Shown piece by piece: positions 23,768-36,600 of a DNA stretch of 64,000 bases (the stretch's first letter is position 1; the number at the start of each line of letters is the position of its first letter). The stretch covers positions 70,523,706-70,587,705 of the forward strand of contig NC_092628.1 in the NCBI RefSeq assembly GCF_039555335.1, read 5' to 3'. Under the pieces are notes generated by a model, which worked only from the letters and a program-made list of their open reading frames with translations, searched no databases and was not told the origin of the DNA. The stretch is from Amphiura filiformis (taxonomy: Eukaryota; Echinodermata; Ophiuroidea; Amphilepidida; Amphiuridae). Both the position numbers and the translations under genes were made by a program.

Positions 23768-25160
23768 AAAAGTTGGACAAAAGTTTGGAATATTTCTATT
23801 TTTGTATCAAATGCAGTTTTTAATCATATTAGGTTTAATGTGCTGGAGTAGTGCTCAGTTGAATTTACTTCCAAATGTACAAATGTCCTTTGATGTTTAC
23901 ATCACACAGTTTGTCAATTAAACAAACAATTACCTGAGGAAGCGCGTTACAGTAACAATGGAAGGATCGCACAATTGCAACACTTGGCGGTCTCTCTAGA
24001 TTAAAGACACTAGCAAACTGTATTATTTAAATAAAAACTTATATTCTCACTGTGACATGTTCAGAAAGGCCTAAGTCTCTTGCTTCAGAAAACAACTCAA
24101 TACTTGGTGTGTCCACTCCTTGCCAGCTCAAGGTCACATACGCGACGTGGCATTCTCTCGACCAGGTTTGCTAAGGTTCCTTGTGAAGTATCTCGCCAGC
24201 AAGCAATAAGGACGTATCTAAGTTCCTGTAGGGTGATTGATTGCTGTCCATGTTACCTAGCCTGCGGGATACTTCTGCCCATAAGTTCTCTATAGGGTAT
24301 CGGGGCTCAAAGCCGGCCAATCCAGGTGTTCTCCATTCCCATTTTCAAGGAATTCCTTCACGCGTCGGGCTATGAGCGCCGTGGCATTGTCATCTTGGAT
24401 CACAAAATTGTTCCCGACGTCTCTTCTTCCAAACGGAAGGTATTGGTCCTGGTTCATGTGTCCTTCTAGCATGTAGAAGTGTGATTTTACCTACTGTGAA
24501 ATGCCCCCCCATACTGTAATTCCACCACCACCTCCATGGACTCTAGGTATAGGATACAATCTTCAAGCAGGGCTTGACCAACCTGTCTTCTGTGACCCAC
24601 GCAAGCGCGCATGCTGATGTCTTTGCAGAAGTATCGGCTTTCTTATTGGTCATCTTGGGCGAAAATCTGCACTAACCCGTCTATTGTTCACAAATTTCCG
24701 GGTAAGAGGCGCGTTTATGGACCTCAGCCATTTTATAAACTGCGCCTTGTGTAATTCCTAAAGCGACACCAATATCCTTCTGTTTGTAGCCGCGAATACG
24801 TAAGTCAATGAAGCGGGCGTATAAATCTGCGCTCACCTCGCACCCCATGATCAGAAATATCGTATAAAACAGACAGATACAACAAAGTAAAGCTGGTTTC
24901 TTCACACGATAATGCAAAATCCAGTGTGCCCTTATGAATCATATCGCTGAAATTACTGCGAAAAGAATGCCCGATGGATCATTGGTCAGACATAAGAAGC
25001 CATTGTGCTGCATTATATGAAATGATACCTAAGACCTTGCCAGACACTCGTGATCCATTTTGCATGGCTGACGGGTCATTGCTGGTAAGAAACCTGCACT
25101 TAAAAACAGGGATATTAAACAAAACATAACAATATTCCAAACTTTTGTCCATGACTGTAC
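23768..25160 (-). pseudogene. Tc1-like transposon, copy 2, with decayed transposase
   Basis: Ends pair: agttggacaaaagtttggaa on the left and aatattccaaacttttgtcc on the right. The minus strand encodes a helix-turn-helix (RIRGYKQKDIGVALGITQGA, about 24720-24830) and a DDE-type block (NNFVIQDDNATALIARRVKE, then HLDWPALSPD, about 24300-24420). Frameshifts break the gene. About 1.4 kb, normal for Tc1. Confidence 0.82.
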
Positions 25161-25472
25161 TACAAGCCTTAATCTCGACTCATAATGATGTCGGATGTAA
25201 ATTATTACTTTAATTCAATTAGCACTTGCTAATCTAAAGAGCGCTCGATCCCGAATACAAACCGGGCGGATTGAACACAAAAAATTGACTGCGATATAAT
25301 GACTCCCTGGTTTGAGTGTCAATACACGGGACCGACGCGTCAGTCTCATGCATATGCACTCACGTCACCTCCAAAAGACGGAGTACTCTCATGATTTATT
25401 TAGCAATTATAAATGAAAGTAGAAGTCTGAATTCATTCTACAGATGGTGCCAATTAAAAATCTGAGGAAGAC

Positions 25473-25512
25473 CAGCCCCCCCCTACCAAAATATTAATGA
25501 ACACTCCCTAAC
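25473..25512. repeat. Solo end of the 42.5-43.6 kb element
   Basis: 'accagccccccccctaccaa' followed by 'aatattaatgaacactccct' matches the right end of 42487-43602. Confidence 0.75.
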
Positions 25513-25606
25513 TATTGTTGACGGGCCGGCCACATTTCTATGAAGCCTTCAAATGTAAGTTGTGAGTTTGACACCAATCGTCTTCAAAACACACAACTGC
25601 ATTTCG

Positions 25607-25612
25607 TTTATT
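25607..25612 (-). promoter_or_regulatory. Candidate polyadenylation signal of gene 2
   Basis: The plus strand reads tttatt, so the minus strand reads AATAAA, about 140 nt downstream of the gene 2 stop codon. Position and spacing fit a poly(A) signal, but such hexamers are common in AT-rich DNA. Confidence 0.45.
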
Positions 25613-25752
25613 CCTGAAATCTGCGCATGACTGAAAAATACTTTGAACTGCATTTGAATTACATTAGTGTCGATTCTGGTCATCAGACCACTGACTGGTG
25701 TTTTGTTAGCATTTAAACATAAATACCGAAGACCAATCAGTATCAACAAGGT

Positions 25753-28700
25753 TCATGTTCCTTCCATTCTAGTGACCAAAGTACCACTAGCCGATGCAGT
25801 GGATCCTCCGCTATCCGCTGCTCCTATCTTTCCTCGTTTTTTGGCAAAAGCTCTGCGAACCTACAAAAATGATCAGATTGGTTGTTTAATTGATTTCGTT
25901 CGTTATATTCTCCCGGTTCATAATATTCATTTATTCATTTATTCATTTATTCATTTATTCATTTATTCATTATTCATTCATTCATTCATTCATTCATTCA
26001 TTCATTCATTCATTAGTTCGTTCATTCATTCATTCATTAATCATGCGATCGTTCGTGTATTTTTTCATTCGTTCATCCATTTTTTCATTACACAGTTCGT
26101 TCATCTATTTTTTTTGGTTAATTCAACCGTCAAGAAAGTTTCCTTTTACTCCTTACTCTTTATACATTCAGTTATTTACCTCTGTGTTCTTGACACAATA
26201 GCAGACAAATATCATGATACCCTGAAAGACAAAGAAATACCATAAACTGGTAAAAAGTCAATCAAATAATAGAATTTCATATTTGGATGGAAATGGTATT
26301 CAATAATGCTCAAAGCTGTAAAAAGTAATTAAGCTACAAGTCTATGTACCATTATAAAACATTTATTTACCTGTGTTGACAAGGAAATGACAAAAAGATA
26401 CTCAAAAGTGACATGGAAACTGCTGAATAACCCAAAGATCCACGTCAACCCTAAAATAGGCGTCATCATAACAACGGCACGCAATGCCGTCCTGGTGGAA
26501 GAGATAAAATAATAATGAAAGTGTTAAATACATATAACATACACCTTAGCATCCCTTTTGGAACTCCTTGACAAATATTTTAGTATTTCTTTTTTATTAA
26601 ATATCAAATTTAGTTTGCACCTTGGCGAGCATAATTATGTCAAGAAATTCAAATACAGGGTGTCCCAAAAGTCTCAATACAGTTTTTAAACGTTCAAACT
26701 CTAGTATACAACAAGCGACAACAAAGATGAAGGCATTGTTTCACAGAGAAAACTCGTGCAATTATTTTGATACCAAATATGACATAAACCCACTAACATC
26801 CCAGCAAACACAAAACGTTTTCGACATCATTCGCAAAAGGTTATAAAAGGTTGTCAGAAAACGTTTAAATGTCGGGTTATATAAAGGGTACATTAATAGT
26901 ATAAAACGTTTTCATAACATTAAATAACATTTGATGGTAATTTACTGCACAGCAAACACAAATGTTTTACAGAAAACATTTAAATGTCGGGTTATATAAA
27001 GGGTATAAAAACGTTTTAATAACATTCCAAAAACATTTTTGAAAACTTGGTACAAATCATTCTAAACAGAATGTCATTTTTGGGTTGAAAAAATATTTTG
27101 CAAAAAATGTTTGCCCAAAATATTTACAATAACGTTTTTAAAATGTTTTCACGACCTTTATATAACCCGACATTTAAATGTTATTAAAACGTTTTGTAAA
27201 AAACATTTTAAGAACATTTCTGTGATTGCTGGGTGCAAATATTTTAACATAATGTTATTTAAGTGTTGACAAAATATTTGGCCAAAAATGTTTGCAAAAA
27301 TAGTTTACAATGACATTTCGAAAACATTTTAAAAATATTGTTGTAGTGTGTTTTCATACAAAACGTTTTAAAACGATTACATGACCTTTATATAACCCGA
27401 AATTTTAATGTTATTAAAACGTTTTTAACCAAACCAAAACCCAAAATATAACTTATTTAAAACGTTTTAAAAACGTTTTGCTGGGATAATAAATAATATA
27501 CGATGAAACAGTTGGCCATATTACACACAAAACCATACAATAAATTTACAGCAAATATCAGGATCCCTACCTCCTCTCAACTTCTAGACCAATGTCCCCA
27601 TTCAATTCAATTGCAATATCAAACGATTATCGTATTATATTTTTGTCAACTCGGATTAATATACTCTCAACTGTCACAGTAGCTCGGAAAATAAAATTAA
27701 AAGCAGCATGCTTACCTAATTTTCTCTGCTTCCCTTTTTTCAAGATTCACTTTTAGTTTCATAAACGTTTTCATAACAATTAGTACAATGATAATGTTAA
27801 CCTGTTGTAAAAAAGCAAACGGTAAATATTAGGGTAATAAATCGGGTGTTTAAAAAAAGGAAAACTGTTTTATACTATTACTACCTAGATATGACTATTA
27901 CAGAAAGGGTAGCTTACTTTTTTAATGAAATATGATATCTGTACTTAAATTAAGGAAAAGAATTTAAAAAAAGGAAAACTGTTTTATACTATTACTACCT
28001 AGATATGACTATTACAGAAAGGGTAGCTTACTTTTTTAATGAAATATGATATCTGTACTTAAATTAAGCATTAATTGGTTTCGTTTTATCAATTCAAATT
28101 TTAACAATTGTTACATTAATGAGAATATGTGATGATCTGAAACGCGAGGGCGATGTAATATACACTAACTGAAGTTAATTTCCAAGACCTCAGAAATGCG
28201 AATGATGCCCAATTCTCTCTCTTTATTCATCTTCTCTGCTATCACTTACGAGCACAATAAGGAATGCAGGTCCTAAGAACGCCCAAATCAAACCATGTTG
28301 TGTGGAAAGCCAACAGCTAGAAAAATGTAAAGTGGAAAGGACGGTTTATTAGCTTATATTTTGCATGCAAGCCCCAAATATATACTGAGGTAAATGCTGC
28401 TCATACGCTTTACTAAGGGCTGGTATACCCCCTGGATTTCTATACCGAGATAGCTCTAATTCAATACCAAAAGAAGTACTAACATCCTCCATATGACGTC
28501 ACTATGAAATTATACTGTATGCCCACACAAAATTAGGACTATAACTACACACAAACATAAGGCACAGATAGGCAAGCAGGTAACACGGTAGGCTATTTTA
28601 TTTTCGTTAAGAGGCCGGACACAAGATTAGCACAAGTCATTTGGTGGATTATTGCTAGACTGACGCCCTCATTCGTCAGTGCTCTGGGTTGACAAGCATA

Positions 28701-30610
28701 ACACAAATTATATGCATATAAATGTGTCTTGTCTCAAGTTGAGAGTAACACCATGTTGGATTTCGCAGTGGCAGATTCGAATCAGTGCGTTTGCGCGGTT
28801 GCGTCGCCAGCGTACGGACAAATACGCGTGTGTATTATACACACACGTATAATACACGAGTATTAGTAATACTCCTGCGGCATTAAGTTAGCGCGCGCGA
28901 TTCAAATCTGCCAATGCAGAAATCCAACATGGTTGTAACTTGAGATTAGACCACTGAAGTCTATTGAACTTAATATCGATGGACGAGACAGACTTACGAT
29001 AGACGATACAGACGACGAAGGATTCAGCACCGCACACCGGGAGGAAATCTATTACAGAGGTATACACCCCTCTTATAGTGTCATAAGAATAAGATTGCTG
29101 TGACGTACCGACATGACAATTATCGAAATTAAAAGGTTATATTTGCGAGTTGCGGCAGAAAATCATGTAAACTAAATTGGGTCATTGGGTATAATCTGTA
29201 TAAAAAAGTGGGACTTCATTACCTTTGTAAATCACGTGATGCATATTGTTGAAAACGGATACCACCAGACAAAGCAACAATACCAAGTGGAAGTCCTGTA
29301 AATAAAGAGTTCCGAGTTACTCATCTGATTTGAAATGATTTTGTCTGGATTTTAATACAGATGTTCCTAATACAATCGTAAGTTCACTACCAATACCTAC
29401 CCCACGCAAATGCAAACAAAGGAGCAAATTTCTGTGTCTTATTCTGAGACACTGATGTCTTCCGATAGAGGATAACTCCTTCAACCAGCATCCACATGAA
29501 AACAACCAGGTAGAGGTAATGCAATATAAAAGCCACAGTTTTACAGGTTTGCTGAAACAAAAACCAAGAAGATTACGTTTTACGAAGGTATTTCTTTTTT
29601 AGGAGACGAAAAACCCTACTCTACGGGCCAAACTCACTAGCTTTTGCGGTTCCGAAATTATGAGTAAAAATGGCTGAAGGCCAACATTTTAACATTTGGG
29701 CTCCACATGGGTCAAAATAGTCAATTTCCTTTGCTTGTGATGAATATGGTCTCACATTTTTCGTATCGTCTGCTAATAGCAATCAAGAAAAAGAATAGTT
29801 TGCACTATATGTGACATTTGGTTGCCTAGGAAAACGCAGTAAAATAGGTCACAACCAATAGGACTGATTGGCCATTGGCCCATTTCACTGTGTTACGTAG
29901 GTAACAGAATATCTTGGGTATTGCAAACTATTCCTTATTGAAATTGTTAAAATCGGAGGAAAATGTCTGTTTTGAGCCATGTAGAACCCAAATGTTGACC
30001 TTTTACCTTTTTGCTTATAACTTCATAACAATAAGTCGTAGATAGGTCAGGTTGTATAGCCCTGTATAAACGTTGACCTTGGAATTATAGAATTCTATAA
30101 ATGGCTAACTTTAGCTAACGTAATTTTAGGTAACCCGAACTAACACGAATATGTCATAATTACTTATGCAACACTTACTCTGCCATGTGTTCCATTCCCA
30201 GCAATCAAGAATAAAAGATTTGCTGTTGCTAAAGATATGGATAAATTGGCATGGACTTTGATGGATAACGACCCAAGAAGCCTGTCCAGAAAAACAAAAG
30301 CAATACGAAAATTATGAGCAAACTTATTTATTTCCTAGATTCATATCCACGTTCTTCTCTCTCAAATCAGATTAAATGGTTTATCGCTTAAATCTCACTG
30401 ACATAAAAAAAAAAAAATAAGGGCGAATTAACCAAGCTATACTGCGAAAGTACTACCAAGTGACAATAGAATGATATGTTGAAATCTGTTGCAACATGTT
30501 GTCAATACTTACCTGAGAAATAAGTAACTTATTACCGTCAGATATAAACATACAATGGACACACCGCCAACAACTCTGCCAATCATTGATAAAATAACGT
30601 CGTGAATTGT
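25753..30610 (-). CDS. Gene 2 exons 12-20: complete 7TM domain and C-terminal tail
   Basis: TM1 30610-30513 (GGVSIVCLYLTVISYLFL); TM2 30281-30179 (HANLSISLATANLLFLIA); TM3 29551-29401 (LHYLYLVVFMWMLVEGVILY); TM4 29295-29223 (LPLGIVALSGGIRFQQYA); ECL2/TM5 28316-28250 (CWLSTQHGLIWAFLGPAF); TM5 end and ICL3 27801-27716; TM6 26491-26371 (MMTPILGLTWIFGLFSSF); TM7 26221-26180 (GIMIFVCYCVKNTE); tail 25860-25753 (VRRAFAKKRGKIGAADS, ending RMEGT). The TM7-to-tail sequence matches the usual class B2 pattern '...N-x-E-V-R-x-A-F'. The tail is short and lacks an obvious PDZ ligand. Confidence 0.93.
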
Positions 30611-33600
30611 CTGCAAAAAATGTGTTTTTGGCACTCAGGGCAATGTATCTTGAATTCTGTTTATTGTATCACTTTAAATATTTATCATTATTAATTATTA
30701 TAGACAAATACCTGGAGCTTGACGTCTATCCTCAGCATTTTATAGCATACTAGTTAATAGTGATACAAGGGTGTTGACAGGGTTTTTAAGTACAGTATTG
30801 TCATGATTGTGGTAACTTCTGATATTCATATTTCGTAAGCCGAATTAGCTGCAATCGAAAACTCATCTATAAAACCTTCTACAACTCGTATACCGTAACA
30901 TCTTGTCTACAAGCATATATAGTGTTTTTGATGAAAGCTTAATTAATACGAAACAAGCGTAAATATACTAATACAATAGATTGGTCTTACAATAATACTT
31001 GTTTGTATATATGACCGGATCTGTAATTTATTTGCTCAAACTCCATAATGACGCCTGGAATAATTTAGCTTTCATCAGAAGCACTCTATATGCTTGTAGA
31101 CGAGGTTTTACGGTATTGGTATCAAAACATAAATGCAAATTTATCATGATTGGCTTCTATTTTATCAATGGGAATTTGGTAACAAAAATATATAGGCATA
31201 CCAACGGTTTTTCCACAATCTGTGTTAATATGGCAAAGTTGGTAGTGTGGTCACATAAACATTGTACCATTCCTCCTGATGTGCTGAGGAGCTCACAACC
31301 AGTATCACTCCATGAACTAACAAAAGGCAAAATAATTATTGGGATTTATTGTTAACTTAAACACACATTTTTATTACAAAACATAAACCCAGTTATGTGT
31401 GAGTTCAGGTTTGTTGGTTTATGCCTAAGCATTGCACACTATAAATCCCCGTTTTCAGTTTGCAGTGAAAATCTTATTTATTGCACTTTCTTATATTGTT
31501 AGATGACCAAAAGGATTATTATCCTACACTTTGTAAACATCAAGTCGTTAACAATAAAACATATATCTATGGCTAGTAATTATTAATTATCTCAACTACA
31601 TATAGTTCACTCAAAGTCTTGCTAATAAAATATTAATGCAAGTACTTTCACCCTAATGGAATTCTGCAATTAACGCGTTACTAACAAACCAAGTGTGTCG
31701 AACAGCCTCATTATGCACTGAAATAATTAAGTGAAAAGAGTTAAAAGCAATATTATTGTTTGTGAATGCAAAACACACCCCTATATCTATATGTTAGTTT
31801 CGACCTGTTAAATAGCTTTAGATTGTCGACTCCAATATACTCATCTCATAATATAATGATTTTCATATTTCTATATTTCTAGACGCATATTTTGCTGCAT
31901 AATACGCAGGACAATAGTTTGCATCCTTTAATATCAGTACAAATGATACTCACTTTTCGATTGGAATCCAGAAAGCACAATAAATTTGTGTATCCAACTG
32001 GCTGTTCATCTCCTAATATGGAATTAATTGAATTACATCATTGATTATTATGATATTCAAACAATAATTTTATTTATGTGATTCTACTGTTTGCAATTTG
32101 TACTTAAACCTGAAACAAGTACATGAAGACAAAAATACGGCCAACATCATTATAGGAACTTGTGTTTTGCTCGTGATATCTAAAAGTATTTCAACGTTAC
32201 GACTACACTTTTTAGTTTTAGGTAAACAATTCAGCATCCAAAATATAAGCAAAATTACGATATCAATTTAAAGGTATCATAGCGTCCGTAAATTTTGAAC
32301 CTACCTCTTCAACATTCAAACTAAAGTCCACTCCGACAGATTTCTTTGTACCGCCAACAGTCACTGATAATGAAATGATCCCGCTAACCATTTGAGAAGC
32401 AGCAGGATCTCCAGAACTACAGGTAACAAGAACGCCAAATTATTGTTTATTCAGATACATTTAGTTGGTTTGTAACCAAAGTCTCCCTCAAAAACTATGA
32501 TAACCAATTATATACGTAATGGATGATAATATATTCTTAATATACCTGGGAACGTTTGAAGTACGAAACTCAACTGCTCCTAGTTGGCTTGGTTGGTTGT
32601 ACATTGCCACTATTCCAACAATTTCTTCAAAGGTAAACACAAAAACACAATACTTGTGTTACCTATTTTGAATTAGTGTTAATAAATATCGCATGGGAAA
32701 TTTAACTATTGTAATCATTTCAAAGTTTAACTTTTCTGATTATATTATACTAAAAACAATAAATAATGAATATTGAAGCTCAGAAAATAGATGATTAACA
32801 AATTGCTCTACTTGGAAAAACAGAAAACGCTTACGTCATCACCCATAATTTATTGAGATTTTTGTTTTTCTTACCGTTATTTTCAATGGTTCCTGACGCT
32901 ATACGCAAGTTATATGAGTTTGACAGATTTCCGGAACTGAATTGATATGATTCGATTCCAGCTGCCGATTCGAATTTGACCAATTCAATCACTGTATAAT
33001 GTAACAATATATGAAACGGGACAGAATAACAATATTATAACGTAAAGTAAAGTATACAAAAAGTTTATTTGGTACAAAATTTGATGATTGGCATTTGTGG
33101 AGCAACTTCAACAGTACCTTGCGTAGCAATCATAAAAGAACAGTCAGGTATTAGTTTTGATAGATTGTAATATATTCCAACTAAGGAAAACTACATCATC
33201 CTTGCAAAAAGATCCGTGAAATAGCGAATAATTTTTCGTTTTTATTCATTTAGCAAAAACAAACTATTGCCTTGCCAAAACAAAATCGCCAAAGAGAATC
33301 TAAGCATAAGTCAAATATTGCAATTGCAATCTTAACATACCAATATCTTGCCATGCTATTTGTACAGATGAGTTGATTTCCAGACCTTCCACCACTAACA
33401 GCAGTTGTTCTTGAAGTTCCTCCAACTGATTTAAGTAATCAGCAGAACTCTATAAAATAATATCAATGATTTTAGATTACTAGTTGCAGCTTCTATAAAA
33501 ATCGTAGGATTAAGAGATGTTTTTATCACCGAAAATATAAATTTGATAATAGCAAAGACCTTGTAAAATCCTAAACTTTACCAAACCAAAAGAAAGTCCC

Positions 33601-36600
33601 TAACTTTCCAAAACGAATGATATTTTGTTTGCAAAAACAGTTTGCGTGAAAGCGTGTATGGGAATGGAAAGCATATTCTATCTCGGTTCAACATTGATTA
33701 TAATGGTGATGTTTGAGTCCATCTTTATTCCATATATACATGTATTTCGACCTTTTAATCTTTTGCAAGATGATGCACTAATGGGTTTTTTTAAGAAACT
33801 GTTTCAAGAACGTCAATTTTCTTGTCGTTACTCTTTCCATGTTCCATGAAATAAATAAGTGTATTAATTTTTTATAAACACATTTTTATGAAAATAATGA
33901 AATTCATGAGCGTTTTCACTAACCATTGAGTTATTGTTGGAATTTCCTTTCGAAAATAGGTCCTGTGCAAAAACAAAAAATAATGATTACGTGAATAATA
34001 CCACCAATATTGGGTTGCAAAATATGTTAAGAACAAACAAGGGCATTGCCGGGGGCATTGTGTTGCAAACATATGGATGATAAGAGCAGTATTTTTTTAA
34101 CAACACAAAGCAATGTATGATGTATTTTAGTTTAGAATGCAATACGCTTCGGTGTCATAAACCCCGGTCATAAACACTTCAATTTTTCAACGAAAGTACA
34201 TTTTACCTCCAATTACTTTTACAATGATTACCAAAAGTGGTTGCTTCTGAAATAATAGCCTTTAGATATCAGTTATATATTATAATGTCCTTTCACCTGT
34301 AACAGTGTCGTAACAGCGTTATCTAATTCCCCAGCAGCATAGAATGCTGGCCTTGGCTTGGCGTTTCTTGACAACGTGAAATCTGCAGTTGGTGAAACAA
34401 AGGTCGAAAAGTCTCCAGACCCATAACCCGGTCCAGATCCCGATCCATCAGCAAAGTCTGTTTTGGACGTCGTGTTATCATTAGAATAGGACAAAAATTC
34501 GTCTTCAGTTGATTGGTTTGGAAAGGTATAGTTGTCATTTGTGTCAATAGCTGCGGTGTTGTTTTCGGTTGTATACGGCCAATGTGAGTGGTTGTATATT
34601 GTGGACCCAATGTGTTCATTGCTGGTCGAGAGCACCGGATCACTAGATGTTGTCTGCTTGGGATCCATAGTATTGGTAGGTTGTAGATTGTCTTTAGATG
34701 TCTGTGTCAGATCAGTATTGCGATAATAACTTGATTTTACAGTGTTGTCTGTAGTTGTGACTGACTGAGTACTATCTCCAGATGTAAGGATGGCAGATGT
34801 TGCAGATGAAGTCTTTCCAACAGTCTCTTGTACTGGTTTTGGACTTGTGACATCACCAGGTGTAGGTGTTACGTCTTCGAGTGTCTGAGTCGTGCTTTGC
34901 TCGATAGTTGCACTACTTTCAGGTGTGACAGAGAGGTCAACAGATGGATATCCCGTCGTGGTAATGGTTTTCGAATGACCTGATGTAGATAACACACGGT
35001 TTTCGGTTGTAGACACCTGAGTTGTGTAGAAGCTTGGAGTGGTTGGATTTCCAACTGTTTGACTCATAGGTTTTGGACTAGTGTTAGCTGTTTGTGATCG
35101 AAAAAATGTAAAATGTTATTAATAACTTGAGACAGACGATGAAAAAATGATACGCACGCAAAGTTATACGGATTGAGTAACACACAATAATTATATATGC
35201 ATATGCCCGTCCAATCACTTGTACCACAATAGAGTACCGAAGTGTGACGTCATTAAATCTTCTTTTTTGCATTTCAGCATTTTCATGACCATATTTCAGT
35301 AGAACATGATGAAAAACATCCACAGTCAAATTTGGTGGGAATCGGATCATGAGGGCCCGAGATATGGTCGCATGGCCAATTAGCCCCATTGAAATGGTGT
35401 AAATTGGCCTGGTTCATAACTGTTTGGGCCCTCATGATCCGATTCCCACCAAATTTTGACTGTGGATGTTTTTCATCATGCTCCACCGATACATGGTATT
35501 CAAAACGCTGAAATGCAAAAAAGGTTTTCTGTGACGTCATCACTCTATAATTCTATCGTATACATACTTTTGGACTATTTTGCCACTGGTTAACTTCTTC
35601 TAATTGAACAATCTGACTTGATACCCTATTACCCAGCATTGTGTGACGATATTCGTTTCTGGGGCACATGGTTTCATATAGTTGAAATGTATTTTACAAT
35701 GAAAAATGTACGCGGTCATATTTTGTTTTATAAAAATGGTTTAAATTTGAATTTTTGGATAATTTTAACTCGTTGGTGCTCCTAAATGAGCAGGATTAAC
35801 ACAAACAACCCAAATATGCAATGTTAGAAAACAGACGTTATCGAAAAATGATTTGCTAGTATGATTGGCGCTTTGGAACATTATATGACTTGATATGAAA
35901 TAGGAATAGTGTTTAACTTACGTTTACAAGTCCCATCGTTGAGATACCATCCATCACAACATACATAAACAGCCCTATACACTGTCCTGTACACTACACG
36001 ATGGCTTACTTGGTGAGAAATTCTGAAAAAAGAAACATCATGGAAAATTGAATTTGATGAGCAAACGAACATGCCGAGCCGCCGAGAGCGAAACATCCCC
36101 CTATCTCTAAGGAAGGTTATCTTTAAGGTTCGTTATCACTATTTACAATAGGGTGCAACTTGCTAGACTTAAGTCCAGTCCTCGTTTACAGAGTTTGGGG
36201 TTAGGGTTGGGTTAGGGCAGTCTTGAAATAAGACTAGTAGAGTTGCACCCTATTCGGTAATCGCTCCCAAAAAGGTCTTTCATTTCTAAGGATCGATATT
36301 TCTATATAATTACAAATAAGGTTCTCCACTCCTCCCGCACACCGAGCCTGTTTTACCTTCCCAGTACATACCGGTACTCATACACCTGTGTGGAGAGAGC
36401 CAAAAGAGGTCTTGTCTAAGTGCACAAGAAAATGGTACCGCCGGGGTTCGAACCCGCAATCCTCCGATTATGAGTTATGTCAGAGCCCATACCGCTGCGC
36501 CACTTTGCTCTCTAACATGTAACATATCTAAGCTGGGTATAGTAGGCAATATTATGATCAATTTAACAAATAAAATTAATAACGTTGTCTATCGTCTATT

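Larger units (their letters stand above)
22690..25460. repeat. Segmental duplication copy B (decayed gene 1 5' region)
   Basis: Homologous to 16440-16570 plus 17705-19800. It also carries a MITE (23425-23650) and a Tc1-like element (about 23768-25160) that are absent from copy A. Confidence 0.8.

Noticed and set aside
25924-26040. CRISPR-like array
   Set aside because: Simple 4-8 nt units without spacers, in a eukaryotic intron.
25667-26245. 192-codon plus-strand open frame rich in FIHSFIH
   Set aside because: Most of it is the (ATTC)n microsatellite, and it overlaps the TM7 and tail exons of gene 2 on the other strand.
30999-31355. 118-codon plus-strand open frame
   Set aside because: Antisense of the gene 2 GPS exon.
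36190-36215. Telomeric repeat or chromosome end
   Set aside because: Only about four ttaggg-like units inside a 100-bp MITE.
36440-36515. Functional tRNA gene
   Set aside because: Box A and box B are good, but acceptor and anticodon stems do not pair; treated as SINE-like.
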